64,000 nt of DNA, from contig JAPZUA010000002.1 in NCBI GenBank assembly GCA_027532905.1, positions 682,001 to 746,000 on the forward strand. The letters are read 5' to 3'. The notes below the pieces were generated by a model. It saw only the letters and a program-made list of their open reading frames with translations. It was not told where the DNA came from and did not search any database. A program made the translations under genes and the position numbers. Positions 26,629-35,559 of this stretch are shown one piece after another (positions within the stretch are counted from its first letter, which is position 1; every line of letters starts with the position of its first letter). Origin of the DNA: Magnetospirillum sp. GTDB taxonomy: Bacteria; Pseudomonadota; Alphaproteobacteria; CACIAM-22H2.

Positions 26629-27880
26629 GGTTTTCGCTGTCTCCGGCCGGGGCGCTCGCAGGCGCCAGTACGGACTTGGTTCTGGCTAGCATAAACCAGA
26701 GCAGCGATGCAATTTGCAAGGCGATGGCGACCGCAAGCGCCGTGCCATGGCCCAGGACCGGGTCTTGGGCGAAGGCGGCGAGCACGCCGCCGATGCCGGC
26801 TTGGGCTGCGAACGCCATGCCGAAGACAAAAAGATTCAGCGTCGCGTTGACCCGGCCCGAGAGCGCGGCGGCGAAGCTCTGCGTCAAAACCGCGTAGCCG
26901 AGAATCGTACCGCAACCCAGGAACCCGAACCCGGCCCACAAGGCGTGCGCGTATCCGGGCGGATTGGCGAGCAGCAGCAGTTGCACGGCGACAAACAGCG
27001 CGCAATAGAAGCCGAATGTGCGCACTGGCGGAATGCCGCGCTGGCGCAACCAATCGGCAAGGGCGCCCAGCATCGGATAGCCGAACGCCATCGCCCCCGT
27101 GACGAGCGCCATGCCGATGCCGACGTCGCCGCGGTTCATGCCGGACATTTCGCGCATGTGCGGCCCGGCCCACAATGTCTGGTAAGCCAAGAAAACCGCG
27201 TGCGTTGCGACCGTCAGTGGCGCAAAGCGCCAAAAGGCCGCACTGCCGAGAATGCGCCCGACATCGGCCAATTCGCTTGCCGCCGTCTCGCTGCCGCCGC
27301 GGCGCGGGGAGTCGGGGCTGAAAAACCAAATCGCAGCGGCCGTGACGACCGTCAATACGCCCATGCCGTAGATGACAAAGCGCCAATCGACGATTCCGAG
27401 CAGCCAATCGACCGGCAGTGTGGCACTTGCGGCCCCGAGGCCGCCGAAGCCGAGTAGCAGACCGTTGGCAAGCGGCAGTCGCTCGATCGGCCAGTAGAGC
27501 GTGTTGGCCTTGAATGCAGCCATGAGGCTGGCCGACACACCGAGCCCGATCAACGCGCGCCCGACCGCAAGTCCCATGATCGTGTCGGCCGACGCGAAGA
27601 TGCAGGCCCCCGCAACTGCAAAAAGAAGCAGAAACGCGTGCGTGCGCCGCGGTCCCCAGCGGTCGAGGGCGATGCCGAGCGGCACTTGGGCCAGCGCAAA
27701 GGTCGCGAAATAGGCGGACGTGATCGTGCCGAAAGCGGCCGGCTGCAGTCCCAATTCGGCCGAAAGATCGGGGCCGATCGCTGCATTGACCGTGCGGAAC
27801 GAATAGGACAGGAAATAGCCGGCGGCAAAAGGCAGAAAGCAGCGCGCGACGCGCGCGCCGAAGCCGCTTGGAACTGCCAT
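26591..27880 (-). CDS. Major facilitator superfamily transporter
   Basis: 429 residues with about 12 hydrophobic segments. The loop 2-3 motif is GIALDRWGPRRTHAF, a recognisable MFS signature A, and a second copy appears as GALADWLRQRGI. The N-terminus FAAGYFLSYSFRTVNAAIGPDL is like those of nitrate/organic-anion MFS members. Substrate not predictable. It begins 4 bp after the stop of the 111-residue gene and leads the small-protein/SH3 run. Confidence 0.85.
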   Translation of the reverse strand: MAVPSGFGARVARCFLPFAAGYFLSYSFRTVNAAIGPDLSAELGLQPAAFGTITSAYFATFALAQVPLGIALDRWGPRRTHAFLLLFAVAGACIFASADTIMGLAVGRALIGLGVSASLMAAFKANTLYWPIERLPLANGLLLGFGGLGAASATLPVDWLLGIVDWRFVIYGMGVLTVVTAAAIWFFSPDSPRRGGSETAASELADVGRILGSAAFWRFAPLTVATHAVFLAYQTLWAGPHMREMSGMNRGDVGIGMALVTGAMAFGYPMLGALADWLRQRGIPPVRTFGFYCALFVAVQLLLLANPPGYAHALWAGFGFLGCGTILGYAVLTQSFAAALSGRVNATLNLFVFGMAFAAQAGIGGVLAAFAQDPVLGHGTALAVAIALQIASLLWFMLARTKSVLAPASAPAGDSENHVQTSEIRDRSL

Positions 27881-27884
27881 TGTC

Positions 27885-28220
27885 TCAACCCGCCTCGAAC
27901 AAGCGCCGACCGTCCGGCGTGAGTTTGCAGACGAGCCAGTCGGGCTTCAACGGGTTGGCGTACCATGGTTCGCACCAACCTTTGTCGAGGCAGGCTTTGA
28001 CTGTGCGCGGATCGATCTTGCGGCCATCGCCGACGAAAAGCGGAAGTTTGCCGCCCGGTTCGCCGAGGCCGCGTGCCAGCCACGCGCGCTGCAAGGCTGT
28101 CGGTTGCCCGGGGCCCGGCGGCAAGCCTTTGGGACGACCGTCGCCGTCGCGTTTGGGTGCAGGGGGTTCGTCGAAGCCGGAGACGCGGCGCGCCGGAAAA
28201 GGTATGGGAACGGAAGACAT
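27885..28220 (-). CDS. Hypothetical protein, Pro/Gly-rich N-terminus
   Basis: 111 residues from the ATG at 28,220 (an in-frame ATG at 28,262 would add 14 basic residues). The N-terminus is Pro/Gly-rich (PPAPKRDGDGRPKGLPPGPG), followed by a more ordered part with TVKACLDKGWCEPWYANPLK and LVCKLTPDGRRLF. The C-terminal half resembles a small winged-helix-type sequence ending in TxxGRxL, seen in short alphaproteobacterial proteins. Upstream member of the MFS operon. Function unknown. Confidence 0.6.
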   Translation of the reverse strand: MSSVPIPFPARRVSGFDEPPAPKRDGDGRPKGLPPGPGQPTALQRAWLARGLGEPGGKLPLFVGDGRKIDPRTVKACLDKGWCEPWYANPLKPDWLVCKLTPDGRRLFEAG

Positions 28221-28543
28221 TCTTGCTTTTGTGTTTCTTGTGTTCTCGTGCGTCGCGCGCACAACGCGACGAGTGTAGCCTCAATACGTCACTTTGAGCA
28301 ATTTGAAGTCGCGTCGCGCGCGCCGCATTAGTTTACTTCATCGCCGATGCAATTTTTGTAATCGCACAACTTAATGGTCTTGGCGCGAGGTTACTGCGGA
28401 TGTAAAACTGAAAGTGCGGTGTGTTGCGGCGCAACGCCCGCAGCGGGTACTACAATCGTGGTCCAAATATGTTGTGTTCACCATACAAATGGCGTTAAAA
28501 AAAAGACATCCCCCTTGCGAGTCGATTAACAGGAGAAGAGACG
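28221..28543. promoter_or_regulatory. Divergent intergenic region, 323 bp
   Basis: No gene is seen. It is less GC-rich than its surroundings and separates the leftward MFS operon from the rightward XRE gene, so it must hold both promoters. A run of eight A's lies about 40 bp before the XRE ATG. A clear AGGAG ribosome site (acaggagaagagacg) precedes that ATG. No convincing tRNA or riboswitch was found. Confidence 0.4.
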
Positions 28544-28981
28544 ATGGCTACATCCGAAAATGCATCGCGCGGCAAGGTCAAGCGCCGCAAGTCGCGCGCC
28601 GAGGCCCGCCGCACGACGCCGGTCGATGTCCAGGTCGGGCGCAACGTGCGCCGTCGCCGCATTGAACTCGGTATGTCGCAGACGTCGCTTGCGCAGGCCT
28701 GCGGGATCACCTTTCAGCAGATCCAGAAATACGAAAACGGCGCCAACCGCGTTTCGGCGTCGCGTCTGTGGCAGTTTGCCGCCGTGCTCGGCGTGCCGGT
28801 CGTTTATTTCTTTGACGGTCTCGGAACCCCGAAGGCCGAAGTGAAGGGCACCAACCCGAGCAAGCTCGAACGCAAGATCGACGACGACACGGCCAAAATT
28901 GCGCGCAAGATTGCTTCGATTCAGGACGAGAAACTGAAGCGTCGCCTGAAGACGATGCTGGCGGCACTCGCGGCCAAGTAG
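28544..28981 (+). CDS. XRE-family transcriptional regulator
   Basis: 145 residues. A basic N-terminal arm (GKVKRRKSRAEARR) precedes a cro/C1-type HTH at about residues 33-88: IELGMSQTSLAQACGITFQQ, then KYENGANRVSASRLWQFAAV. This belongs to a widespread alphaproteobacterial family with the FQQIQKYENGxNRVSASRL signature. The C-terminal helix (LERKIDDDTAKIARKIASIQ) is probably a dimerisation or RsaL/SinR-like tail. A strong AGGAG ribosome site and the long upstream region suggest independent regulation. Confidence 0.88.
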   Translation: MATSENASRGKVKRRKSRAEARRTTPVDVQVGRNVRRRRIELGMSQTSLAQACGITFQQIQKYENGANRVSASRLWQFAAVLGVPVVYFFDGLGTPKAEVKGTNPSKLERKIDDDTAKIARKIASIQDEKLKRRLKTMLAALAAK

Positions 28982-29082
28982 GCGCGCGGAAACGGTATGA
29001 CGGACGGCGGAGCGGTTAGGCGGCGTAAGTCGCAAGGCTCTCTGCCGTTCGCCGTTCGCCGTGCGTTGCTGCGTGCTTGCCG

Positions 29083-29865
29083 TCAGGCAGGGCGTTTGAT
29101 TGCTTCTTCGGGGCGCCCTGCAGGTGCCGGAGCCAGTTCGATCTCCGCGTAGCCCGGCGACATAGCGCACGCCTCAAGATAGCGGCGCGGCGACGTCATC
29201 AGCATAAAGCGGCGGTCGCCTCGGCGGATGTCGGCTTCCGCACTCGCGAAACCGTAGATGTCGTGCGCGCGCGAGAACGGCTTTTCGCGGTTCTCGACAT
29301 AGGCGATCTCAGGTTCGGCGATGCCCACGCAGGTCGTCCAGCGCCAGTTTGCAAGCGCGTAGAGATTGACGAGGCGGATCATCGGCAGGATGGCGCCTTT
29401 TTCGCCGCTTAAATTGCTGCCCGCCCCAACCCACGCGATATGTACATGCTCGAGCATGCGCGCACTCGGTGCGGTCACAAGGCAGGTTTCGGCGCCGCGC
29501 GGCGCGCCGTCGTCGCCGAACCAGAAGCGTTGGTTTTCCATCGCGTCGGCGAGGTTGGTGCCGAGCCAGATCAGCCGCGCGCCGCAGCTCGCGACGGCTT
29601 GGTCGCCGCGCAGGCCGTACAGCATCATTGTGTCGGCCGTGCCGCCGGAGTGGTAGGCGCCGTCGAAAACCGGCGAAAGCGACATTCTTTGCGAATTCTC
29701 TTTCGCGTAGATTGAATATTCGGCCAGCGAATGTCCGACCTCCGGTTCCAAACCCACCTTCCGCAAAGCCCCCACAAGTCGGACCGCCTTCATCGATGCT
29801 GCTCGCCGCAGATGTGCGGGCAATGCCTCAGCCGAGAATGCATCGAGGAAGGGGACAGTTTTCAT
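29083..29865 (-). CDS. Hypothetical GNAT-fold-like protein
   Basis: 260 residues from the ATG at 29,865, which overlaps the stop of the upstream HTH gene (ATGA). I do not recognise a named family. The order MMLYGLRGDQAVASCGARLI, then VHIAWVGAGSN, then ILPMIRLVNLYALANWRWTT resembles the beta4/acceptor-CoA-site part of GNAT acyltransferases or autoinducer-synthase-like folds, but the R/Q-x-x-G-x-G/A pyrophosphate motif is only weakly matched (SGEKGA). Soluble, no signal. Paired with an HTH gene, so it may make or modify a signal. Confidence 0.5.
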   Translation of the reverse strand: MKTVPFLDAFSAEALPAHLRRAASMKAVRLVGALRKVGLEPEVGHSLAEYSIYAKENSQRMSLSPVFDGAYHSGGTADTMMLYGLRGDQAVASCGARLIWLGTNLADAMENQRFWFGDDGAPRGAETCLVTAPSARMLEHVHIAWVGAGSNLSGEKGAILPMIRLVNLYALANWRWTTCVGIAEPEIAYVENREKPFSRAHDIYGFASAEADIRRGDRRFMLMTSPRRYLEACAMSPGYAEIELAPAPAGRPEEAIKRPA

Positions 29866-30977
29866 GTCTGGCTCTCCGGCGGTTCCCAGGGGGCGGAAAC
29901 GACGATGCCCGAATTGCGGTCTGGCAGGGCAAGCCGCCAATAGTTGCGGCGATTTCCGCCGATACGCAACGAAAGCTTGTAGAGGGTCGCTGAATTTTCA
30001 CGCAGCGATTCGGTCAGATGGCGGTCGACGAGTGCGGCGAAGTCGCGGTCGGTCGGCCGGTCGAGGACCCGGCGGCCGACATAGCGCGCGGTCGGCAGTT
30101 CGTGCGCCGAACTCATCTGAAGCGACACAGCCTCTCCGTCGATGACCGAATAGATGTGCGCCGCGCGGAGCTTGTTCGCGGCGGCAAGCCCGGTCATCGG
30201 CGAACTGCCGGCATGCGCCAACCGCAGCGTGTCGCGCAGCGGATCCGGCGTTTCGTCAATGCTCCGGCGCTCGACCACCCATTCGCCGGGGGGCAGCGGC
30301 GTCGCCGCGAGAATGCGCCGACCCAAAGCAGCGATCGCATCGGACGGCGTCTCGCTTTCCGGCAAGTCGAACGCGTCGCCGTTCGCAAAGCGGTTGCGCA
30401 GCACGCGCTTGATCCCCGCGCTATGCTCGCCGAGCCAGTCGCGTGCCGCCGTCAGCGCCTGGCGCGTGGCGACGTTGGGGGCGTAGTGAAGACGCAGCGT
30501 GCCGATGGCGTCGAGGCTCATGCCGACGAAACCGAGATTGCGGCAGGCAAACGCGACGATGTCTTCCCGCCCTGGTTTCAGTCCGAGGATCTCGTAAGCG
30601 AGAGCCGCAAGATCGGTGCGCGGATGGCGCGTGGCGATGCCGCTTTCGTCGAACCAAAGGCACGTCGGTTGCGGCAGCGACAGCCGCTCGAGACGCACGA
30701 TTCGGCGGTCGAGATCCGCGTCCTGTGCGGAAGGCTTGCTGTCGATTTCGAAGACCTCGAAGAGGAAACGGTCGCGCTCTGCGGCGTCGCTGCGCTCTTC
30801 GGCAACGGCGGTCGCGATCGCGACGATGTCTTGCGCGTCGAGCTTTGCGGTTCGGCCCTGGAAGATGCGCTGGATCGTATCGGCACTGCGCCCGCACATG
30901 CGCGCTGCCGCTTTGAAAGTGATGCGACGCCGCTCCAACGCAGCACGAAGATTCGAGACCAAATCCATTCCAGGCAT
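29862..30977 (-). CDS. HTH (XRE-like) regulator with C-terminal PAS-like domain
   Basis: 371 residues from the ATG at 30,977; GAGGG lies 7 bp upstream in the transcript, and an in-frame ATG follows three codons later. The N-terminal part, ALERRRITFKAAARMCGRSA then DTIQRIFQGRTAKL, is a lambda-repressor-like HTH. The middle (about 75-240) is helical and unrecognised. The C-terminal 100 residues (HIYSVIDGEAVSLQMSSAHE, YKLSLRIGGNRRNYWRLALP) look PAS-like. It overlaps the downstream GNAT-like gene and is divergent from the ribbon-helix-helix gene, with 87 bp between them. Probably a ligand-responsive regulator. Confidence 0.6.
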   Translation of the reverse strand: MPGMDLVSNLRAALERRRITFKAAARMCGRSADTIQRIFQGRTAKLDAQDIVAIATAVAEERSDAAERDRFLFEVFEIDSKPSAQDADLDRRIVRLERLSLPQPTCLWFDESGIATRHPRTDLAALAYEILGLKPGREDIVAFACRNLGFVGMSLDAIGTLRLHYAPNVATRQALTAARDWLGEHSAGIKRVLRNRFANGDAFDLPESETPSDAIAALGRRILAATPLPPGEWVVERRSIDETPDPLRDTLRLAHAGSSPMTGLAAANKLRAAHIYSVIDGEAVSLQMSSAHELPTARYVGRRVLDRPTDRDFAALVDRHLTESLRENSATLYKLSLRIGGNRRNYWRLALPDRNSGIVVSAPWEPPESQT

Positions 30978-31064
30978 TTCTGCACCCTCGAAGCGGTGGA
31001 AGTGCGGAGGCAGACCGCGTTTGTATGCAGGATACCTGAAATTCTTTAGCAAGGAATGGCCCAT

Positions 31065-31463
31065 ATGCCCCTTTTGCAGTCGCTGCGTGCGTCTCGGATC
31101 AAAAACGGCCATGGGAATGCCGACTCCACGATGGACTACGCGCGGTCGACGTCGAGAAACAGTTCCGGCGCGCGCCCCCTTGATGGGCTGGCCGGGCGCG
31201 GTCGGCAAGGCAAAGTCCTGACGCGCGGACGGGGGCGCAAATCTGCCTACGAATGTATTGAAATCACACCGCGTTCAGTTTGGATCGGTGGGCGGCGCAC
31301 GTCGATTCGCCTCGAGCCGGAGTTTTGGGAGGCGCTTTCCTACATTGCAAAGCGCGAAGCAACCGATCCGCCGGGCGTGTTGCTGGAAATCGAGCGAATC
31401 CACGGACGTAGCCGATTCGCATCGAAAGTCCGCGTTGCGATTCTGAACTATTTCCGACCCTGA
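31065..31463 (+). CDS. Ribbon-helix-helix (RHH_4-type) DNA-binding protein
   Basis: 132 residues if started at 31,065, where AAGGA sits 9 bp upstream; an ATG at 31,056 abuts that site directly and is less likely. The C-terminal 65 residues carry the RHH_4 signature: RSVWIGGRRTSIRLEPEFWE, AKREATDPPGVLLEIE and SRFASKVRVAILNYFR. The N-terminal 60 residues are basic and Ser/Gly-rich, probably disordered, so the true start could be further in. RHH_4 proteins are small alphaproteobacterial DNA-binding proteins of mostly unknown target. Confidence 0.75.
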   Translation: MPLLQSLRASRIKNGHGNADSTMDYARSTSRNSSGARPLDGLAGRGRQGKVLTRGRGRKSAYECIEITPRSVWIGGRRTSIRLEPEFWEALSYIAKREATDPPGVLLEIERIHGRSRFASKVRVAILNYFRP

Positions 31464-31468
31464 ACAGG

Positions 31469-31485
31469 ACGGCCCGTGCGGCCGT
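31469..31485 (+). terminator. Hairpin after the RHH gene
   Basis: ACGGCC-CGTGC-GGCCGT forms a 6-bp perfect GC stem 5 bp after the RHH stop codon. There is no following T-run, so intrinsic termination would be weak. Confidence 0.3.
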
Positions 31486-31754
31486 TCCGCTCGGCGGGGA
31501 CGGCACGGGAGAAAACAGTTGCAGTGAGTTCTCGATAACGGCTGAATGGTTGTATACATCTGACTACGTCCGTAATCACGAACGCCGTGTTTTTTGCGGT
31601 TTCGACGTTCGGATTCGGCCTTGACAATGCCTTGTATGTTGCAATTCTTGCCGAGTCGGGCCGCATCGTTGATGTCGGAAGTCATATGCGGTTCGAAATG
31701 TTCGGCGACAATTCCATGCTTGTTCCGGCTGCGTCCGGGGATCATTCTGCGGAT

Positions 31755-32987
31755 ATGGCACAGGCACAACCGTCGCACGGGCTCGCCCAAGCATTTTCGA
31801 ATGTCGGGCACAGCTATTCGCATCTGCTGACGATGCTGTTCCCAACCGTCGTACTCGCCCTCGAGAGCGCGTGGTCGATGAGTTACGGCGAACTGATCGC
31901 GCTGATGCTGGCAGGCCAGATTCTGTTCGGTGCGGCGGCCTTGCCGGCGGGGTGGATTGGCGATCGCTGGTCGGCCGTCGGCATGATGGTAGTTTACTTC
32001 ATCTGTAGCGGTCTTGCCGCGATCGCGACGGGTTTTGCGAGCTCGCCGCTGCAGATCGCGGTCGGGCTTGGCGCCATCGGCATGTTCGCCGCGATCTACC
32101 ATCCGGTCGGCATGGCGTGGCTGGTGCGCACGGCCGTGGATCGCGGCAAGGCGCTCGGCGTCAACGGCGTCTACGGGGCCGTTGGCATTGCACTCGCACC
32201 GCTTGCGGCGGGTTTGCTGACGGACTGGATATCGTGGCGCGCGGCCTTCATCGTGCCCGGCGTCACCGCCTTTGCGATTGGCCTTGCCTTATGGGTGTGT
32301 GCGGCACAAGGGCGCGTTGTCGACACGCCGCGCGACGTGAATCCGACGCCTGAGCCCACGCGTGGGGATGCGGTGCGCGCCTTCGTTTTGCTGTCTTTCA
32401 CGATGACGTTTGTCGGCCTCATCGGTTCGACTTTCATGGTCATGCTGCCCAAACTCTTCGACGACCGTCTGCGCGACATCACGGCGGGCGGCGTGTTCGG
32501 CACCGGCGCGCTCGTCACGACGGTCTATCTGATTGCGGCGTCGGCGCAGTATTTTGGCGGGCGATTGGCCGACCGCTATGCGATGAAGCGGGTCTATGTG
32601 GCGGCCTTTGCGATCCAAGCACCCGTGCTATTCGTCGCGGCGTTTCTCGACTCGTGGCCGCTTCTGGCGATCGCGATCGCGATGGTGTTCGTGAATGTCG
32701 GCGCATTGCCGGCCGAAAACGGCATGCTTGCGCATTTCACGCCGGGCAAATGGCGTGGCACGGCATACGGCGCCAAATTCGTGCTCGCCCTTGGCGTCGC
32801 GGCCGCGTGCGTGCCGCTGATCGGGCAGGTCTACGACCGCACCGGCGGCTTCTTCTGGCTCTTCATGGTGCTGTCGGCAGCGGCTGCCTTTGTTGCGGCG
32901 ATCGGCGCGTTCTTGCCGAACGACCGTGCGGGGGCGGCACCGCGTGCGACCATACCTGCCCAGCCCGGCGCTGTCGCGGCCGAATAG
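31755..32987 (+). CDS. Major facilitator superfamily transporter (fosmidomycin-resistance-like)
   Basis: 410 residues from the ATG at 31,755, chosen because it begins shortly before the first membrane helix (SHLLTMLFPTVVLALE); upstream in-frame ATGs at 31,587 and 31,716 would add a non-membrane extension. About 12 hydrophobic segments. Signature AGWIGDRWSAVGMM after helix 2 and FGGRLADRYAMKRVY in the second half. The helix-1 start resembles the Fsr efflux family. Substrate unknown. It converges with the metY gene, with only 3 bp between stops. Confidence 0.8.
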   Translation: MAQAQPSHGLAQAFSNVGHSYSHLLTMLFPTVVLALESAWSMSYGELIALMLAGQILFGAAALPAGWIGDRWSAVGMMVVYFICSGLAAIATGFASSPLQIAVGLGAIGMFAAIYHPVGMAWLVRTAVDRGKALGVNGVYGAVGIALAPLAAGLLTDWISWRAAFIVPGVTAFAIGLALWVCAAQGRVVDTPRDVNPTPEPTRGDAVRAFVLLSFTMTFVGLIGSTFMVMLPKLFDDRLRDITAGGVFGTGALVTTVYLIAASAQYFGGRLADRYAMKRVYVAAFAIQAPVLFVAAFLDSWPLLAIAIAMVFVNVGALPAENGMLAHFTPGKWRGTAYGAKFVLALGVAAACVPLIGQVYDRTGGFFWLFMVLSAAAAFVAAIGAFLPNDRAGAAPRATIPAQPGAVAAE

Positions 32988-32990
32988 CGC

Positions 32991-34283
32991 TTAGCCGCCC
33001 GCGCGCGCCAAGGCGCGGTCGAGATCGCGTATCAGATCGTCGCTGCCCTCAAGCCCGACCGACAGGCGGATCGTGTCGGGACCGGCGCCTGCCGCAATCT
33101 GCTGGGCTTGCGTGAGTTGGCGATGCGTGGTCGAGGCGGGGTGGATGATAAGCGAGCGCGTGTCGCCGACATTGGCAAGATGGCTGAACAACTCGACGCC
33201 TTCGACGATGCGCACGCCTGCATCAAAGCCGCCTTTGACGCCGAAGGTGAACACGGCCCCGGGCCCCTTCGGCAGATATTTTTTGGCAAGCGCGTGGTAG
33301 GGGCTTGTTTTGAGGCCCGCATACGAGACCCACGCGACGGCAGGATGGGCCGCCAGATATTCGGCGACTGCTTGTGCGTTTTCCACGTGCCGCGCCATGC
33401 GCAGATGCAGCGTTTCGATGCCGGTGATGGTCAAAAATGCATTGAGCGGTGCCATGGTAGGGCCGAGATCGCGCAAGCCCACCGCGCGCGTTTTCATTGA
33501 ATAGCCGAAGTCGCCGAACGTCTCGGCGAATTTGAGGCCGTGATAGGCCGGGTCCGGTTCGGTCATCGACGGGAATTTGCCGTTCGCACCGAGCCAGTCG
33601 AAGCGGCCGCTTTCGATCACCGCACCGCCCATCGCGTTGCCGTGCCCAGCAAGGAACTTGGTGGTCGAATGGAGCACAATGTCGGCGCCCCATTCGAAGG
33701 GCCGGCACAAAAACGGCGTGGCGAGCGTGTTGTCGACCATCAGCGGTATGCGGGCGGCATTGGCGATCGCGGCGATCGGTTCGAGATCGACGATCGAACC
33801 GCCGGGATTGGCGAGCGCCTCGCAGAAAATCGCTTTGGTCTTGGGCGTGAGGGCGGCCGCGAAATTCTGCGGATCGGCCGGATCGACGAAATGGCAGATC
33901 CAGCCGAACTTCTTGAAGGCATGCGCAAACTGCGTGATCGAACCGCCATAGAGATTGCGGCTGGCGAGGAACTCGTCGCCCGGCTCCATCAGCGAGAAAA
34001 ACGCGAGCAGCTGGGCGGCATGGCCCGATGCCGCGCATACGGCAGCTCGCCCGCCTTCGAGGCTCGCCAGCCGTTCTTCCAGGACTGCGACCGTCGGATT
34101 GGTCAGGCGCGAATAGATGTAGCCGAAGGTCTGCAGGTTGAACAAAGACGCGGCATGGTCCACGTCGTCGAAGACGTAGGCCGTGGTCTGGTAGATCGGC
34201 GTGCTGCGCGCACCCGTCGTGGGATCGGGTGCGGCACCGGCATGGATCGCGCGCGTCGCAAAATCGTACGGGTCATTGGCCAT
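32991..34283 (-). CDS. metY: O-acetylhomoserine sulfhydrylase (Cys/Met metabolism PLP enzyme)
   Basis: 430 residues, typical of the family. It makes homocysteine from O-acetylhomoserine and sulfide using PLP. The N-terminus reads TRAIHAGAAPDPTTGARSTP and YQTTAYVFDD, SRLTNPT follows, and the PLP-binding Lys lies in LHSTTKFLAGHGN. IPLMVDNTLATPF is also diagnostic. Start at 34,283 fits the family; an in-frame ATG 13 codons earlier is less likely. The short leader shows no recognisable SAM riboswitch. The homocysteine could feed the core MetE at 10,152. Confidence 0.9.
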   Translation of the reverse strand: MANDPYDFATRAIHAGAAPDPTTGARSTPIYQTTAYVFDDVDHAASLFNLQTFGYIYSRLTNPTVAVLEERLASLEGGRAAVCAASGHAAQLLAFFSLMEPGDEFLASRNLYGGSITQFAHAFKKFGWICHFVDPADPQNFAAALTPKTKAIFCEALANPGGSIVDLEPIAAIANAARIPLMVDNTLATPFLCRPFEWGADIVLHSTTKFLAGHGNAMGGAVIESGRFDWLGANGKFPSMTEPDPAYHGLKFAETFGDFGYSMKTRAVGLRDLGPTMAPLNAFLTITGIETLHLRMARHVENAQAVAEYLAAHPAVAWVSYAGLKTSPYHALAKKYLPKGPGAVFTFGVKGGFDAGVRIVEGVELFSHLANVGDTRSLIIHPASTTHRQLTQAQQIAAGAGPDTIRLSVGLEGSDDLIRDLDRALARAGG

Positions 34284-34342
34284 TGCAGTCCCTCGTCTGT
34301 TTAGGGCCGCATGGTGCCGCATCGACGCGCGTTTTGAAAGCG

Positions 34343-34504
34343 CTAGCGGGTTGGTGCTGGCCGCATCGCGCCGCCGCTACGCAGTGCGGCGCGCAACCAT
34401 CGGCGAATATCCGCCAGAATGGCGGCAAGCGCTTCGGCGCGAAGTTTGTGGGCCTTCTGGACATAGGCCGGATAGTCGATCGGGTTGCGGGCGGGGGGCG
34501 TCAT
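34343..34504 (-). CDS. Small protein of the RSP_7527 type
   Basis: 53 residues from the ATG at 34,504, preceded by GGAG six bases upstream. The core IDYPAYVQKAHKLRAEALAA followed by ILADIRRWLRAAL resembles a family of tiny alphaproteobacterial proteins (RSP_7527-like), which resemble DUF1127 proteins in size. No enzymatic motif. It is divergent from the LysR gene, 131 bp away, and could be its target. Confidence 0.6.
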   Translation of the reverse strand: MTPPARNPIDYPAYVQKAHKLRAEALAAILADIRRWLRAALRSGGAMRPAPTR

Positions 34505-34635
34505 GGCGATCTCCGGGACCGGTGTTTGCGACGTCCCCACTGTCGGCGCGATCTTCGCTGGCGATAATCGGGTGATTCGGACTATCGTTTGTGAAATTCC
34601 ATCACGAATAGACGTTAGCGTCGGGGGGAGGGGCG

Positions 34636-35559
34636 GTGGATTCGGCGGGCGAGATGGCGGCTTTTGTCGAGACGGCCGAACGCGCCAGTTTTTCGGCGGC
34701 CGCGCGCGCGCTCAAACTCACCCCGTCGGCACTGTCCAAACTCGTGGCGCGGCTCGAGGCGCGGTTGGGCGTGCGCCTCCTGCAGCGCACCACGCGGCGC
34801 GTAACGCTCACGCCGGAGGGCGACGTGTTTTTCCGCCGTGCGCAGCGCATCGTCGCGGATATTCGCGAGGCGGAAAACGAAGCGGCATCGTTTCGCCAGC
34901 GCCCGCGCGGGCTGCTGCGCATCAATGTCGGCAATTCCTTTGGCATCCAGCAACTTGCACCGGCCTTGCCGGAGTTTCTGGCGCGACATCCCGAGTTGAA
35001 GGTCGAGATGGCGTTGATCGATGCGCATGTCGATCTGGTGGCCGTCGGTGCGGATCTTGCCGTGCGCGTCGGGCCGATCGGCGACGAGCGCATGATCGCG
35101 CGCAAGATCTGCGATGCGCATCGCATCGTCTGTGCGGCCCCTTCTTACCTTGCCGAGCGCGGCCGACCGCTTCTGCCGGGCGACCTGCTCGCGCACGACT
35201 GCATTGTGATGGCGGGCATGCCCGCTTTGGCGCGCTGGCCGTTTCGCGATGGCAGCATTACGGTTTCGGGCCCTGCGACCTCCGACAGCGCTTCGGGGGT
35301 GCTCGAACTCGGCGTGCGCGGGCTGGGGCTTGTGCGGCTTGCGGATTTCGCCTTGGCGAATTTTGTGCGCGACGGGCGCCTGGTGCCGGTGCTCGAAGAA
35401 CACAACATCGTCGAGAGCCTGCCGATTTCGGTGCTGTATCCGCCCGCGCGGCATCGCACACCGAAGATTGCCGCCTTCGTCGATTTTATGATGCGCCGCT
35501 TTGCCCATCGCCCTTGGCGGCTCGACTCGGCACCCAAGCCGCCGAGGAAAGCGCGATGA
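34636..35559 (+). CDS. LysR-family transcriptional regulator
   Basis: 307 residues. N-terminal winged HTH: FVETAERASFSAAARALKLT, then SALSKLVARLEARLGV and LLQRTTRRVTLTPEG. The C-terminal effector domain has the LRINVGNSFG and DLAVRVG segments of LysR members of the DsdC/AaeR-like subgroup. GTG start at 34,636 follows a GGGGGGAGGGG run; an in-frame ATG at 34,654 would lose six residues. The stop overlaps the channel gene start (ATGA), an unusual cotranscribed partner. Inducer unknown. Confidence 0.88.
   Translation: MDSAGEMAAFVETAERASFSAAARALKLTPSALSKLVARLEARLGVRLLQRTTRRVTLTPEGDVFFRRAQRIVADIREAENEAASFRQRPRGLLRINVGNSFGIQQLAPALPEFLARHPELKVEMALIDAHVDLVAVGADLAVRVGPIGDERMIARKICDAHRIVCAAPSYLAERGRPLLPGDLLAHDCIVMAGMPALARWPFRDGSITVSGPATSDSASGVLELGVRGLGLVRLADFALANFVRDGRLVPVLEEHNIVESLPISVLYPPARHRTPKIAAFVDFMMRRFAHRPWRLDSAPKPPRKAR

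Noticed and set aside
34284-34342. SAM-II or SAM/SAH riboswitch before metY
   Set aside because: The leader is short, and neither the pseudoknot pattern nor conserved SAM-binding bases could be matched by eye.
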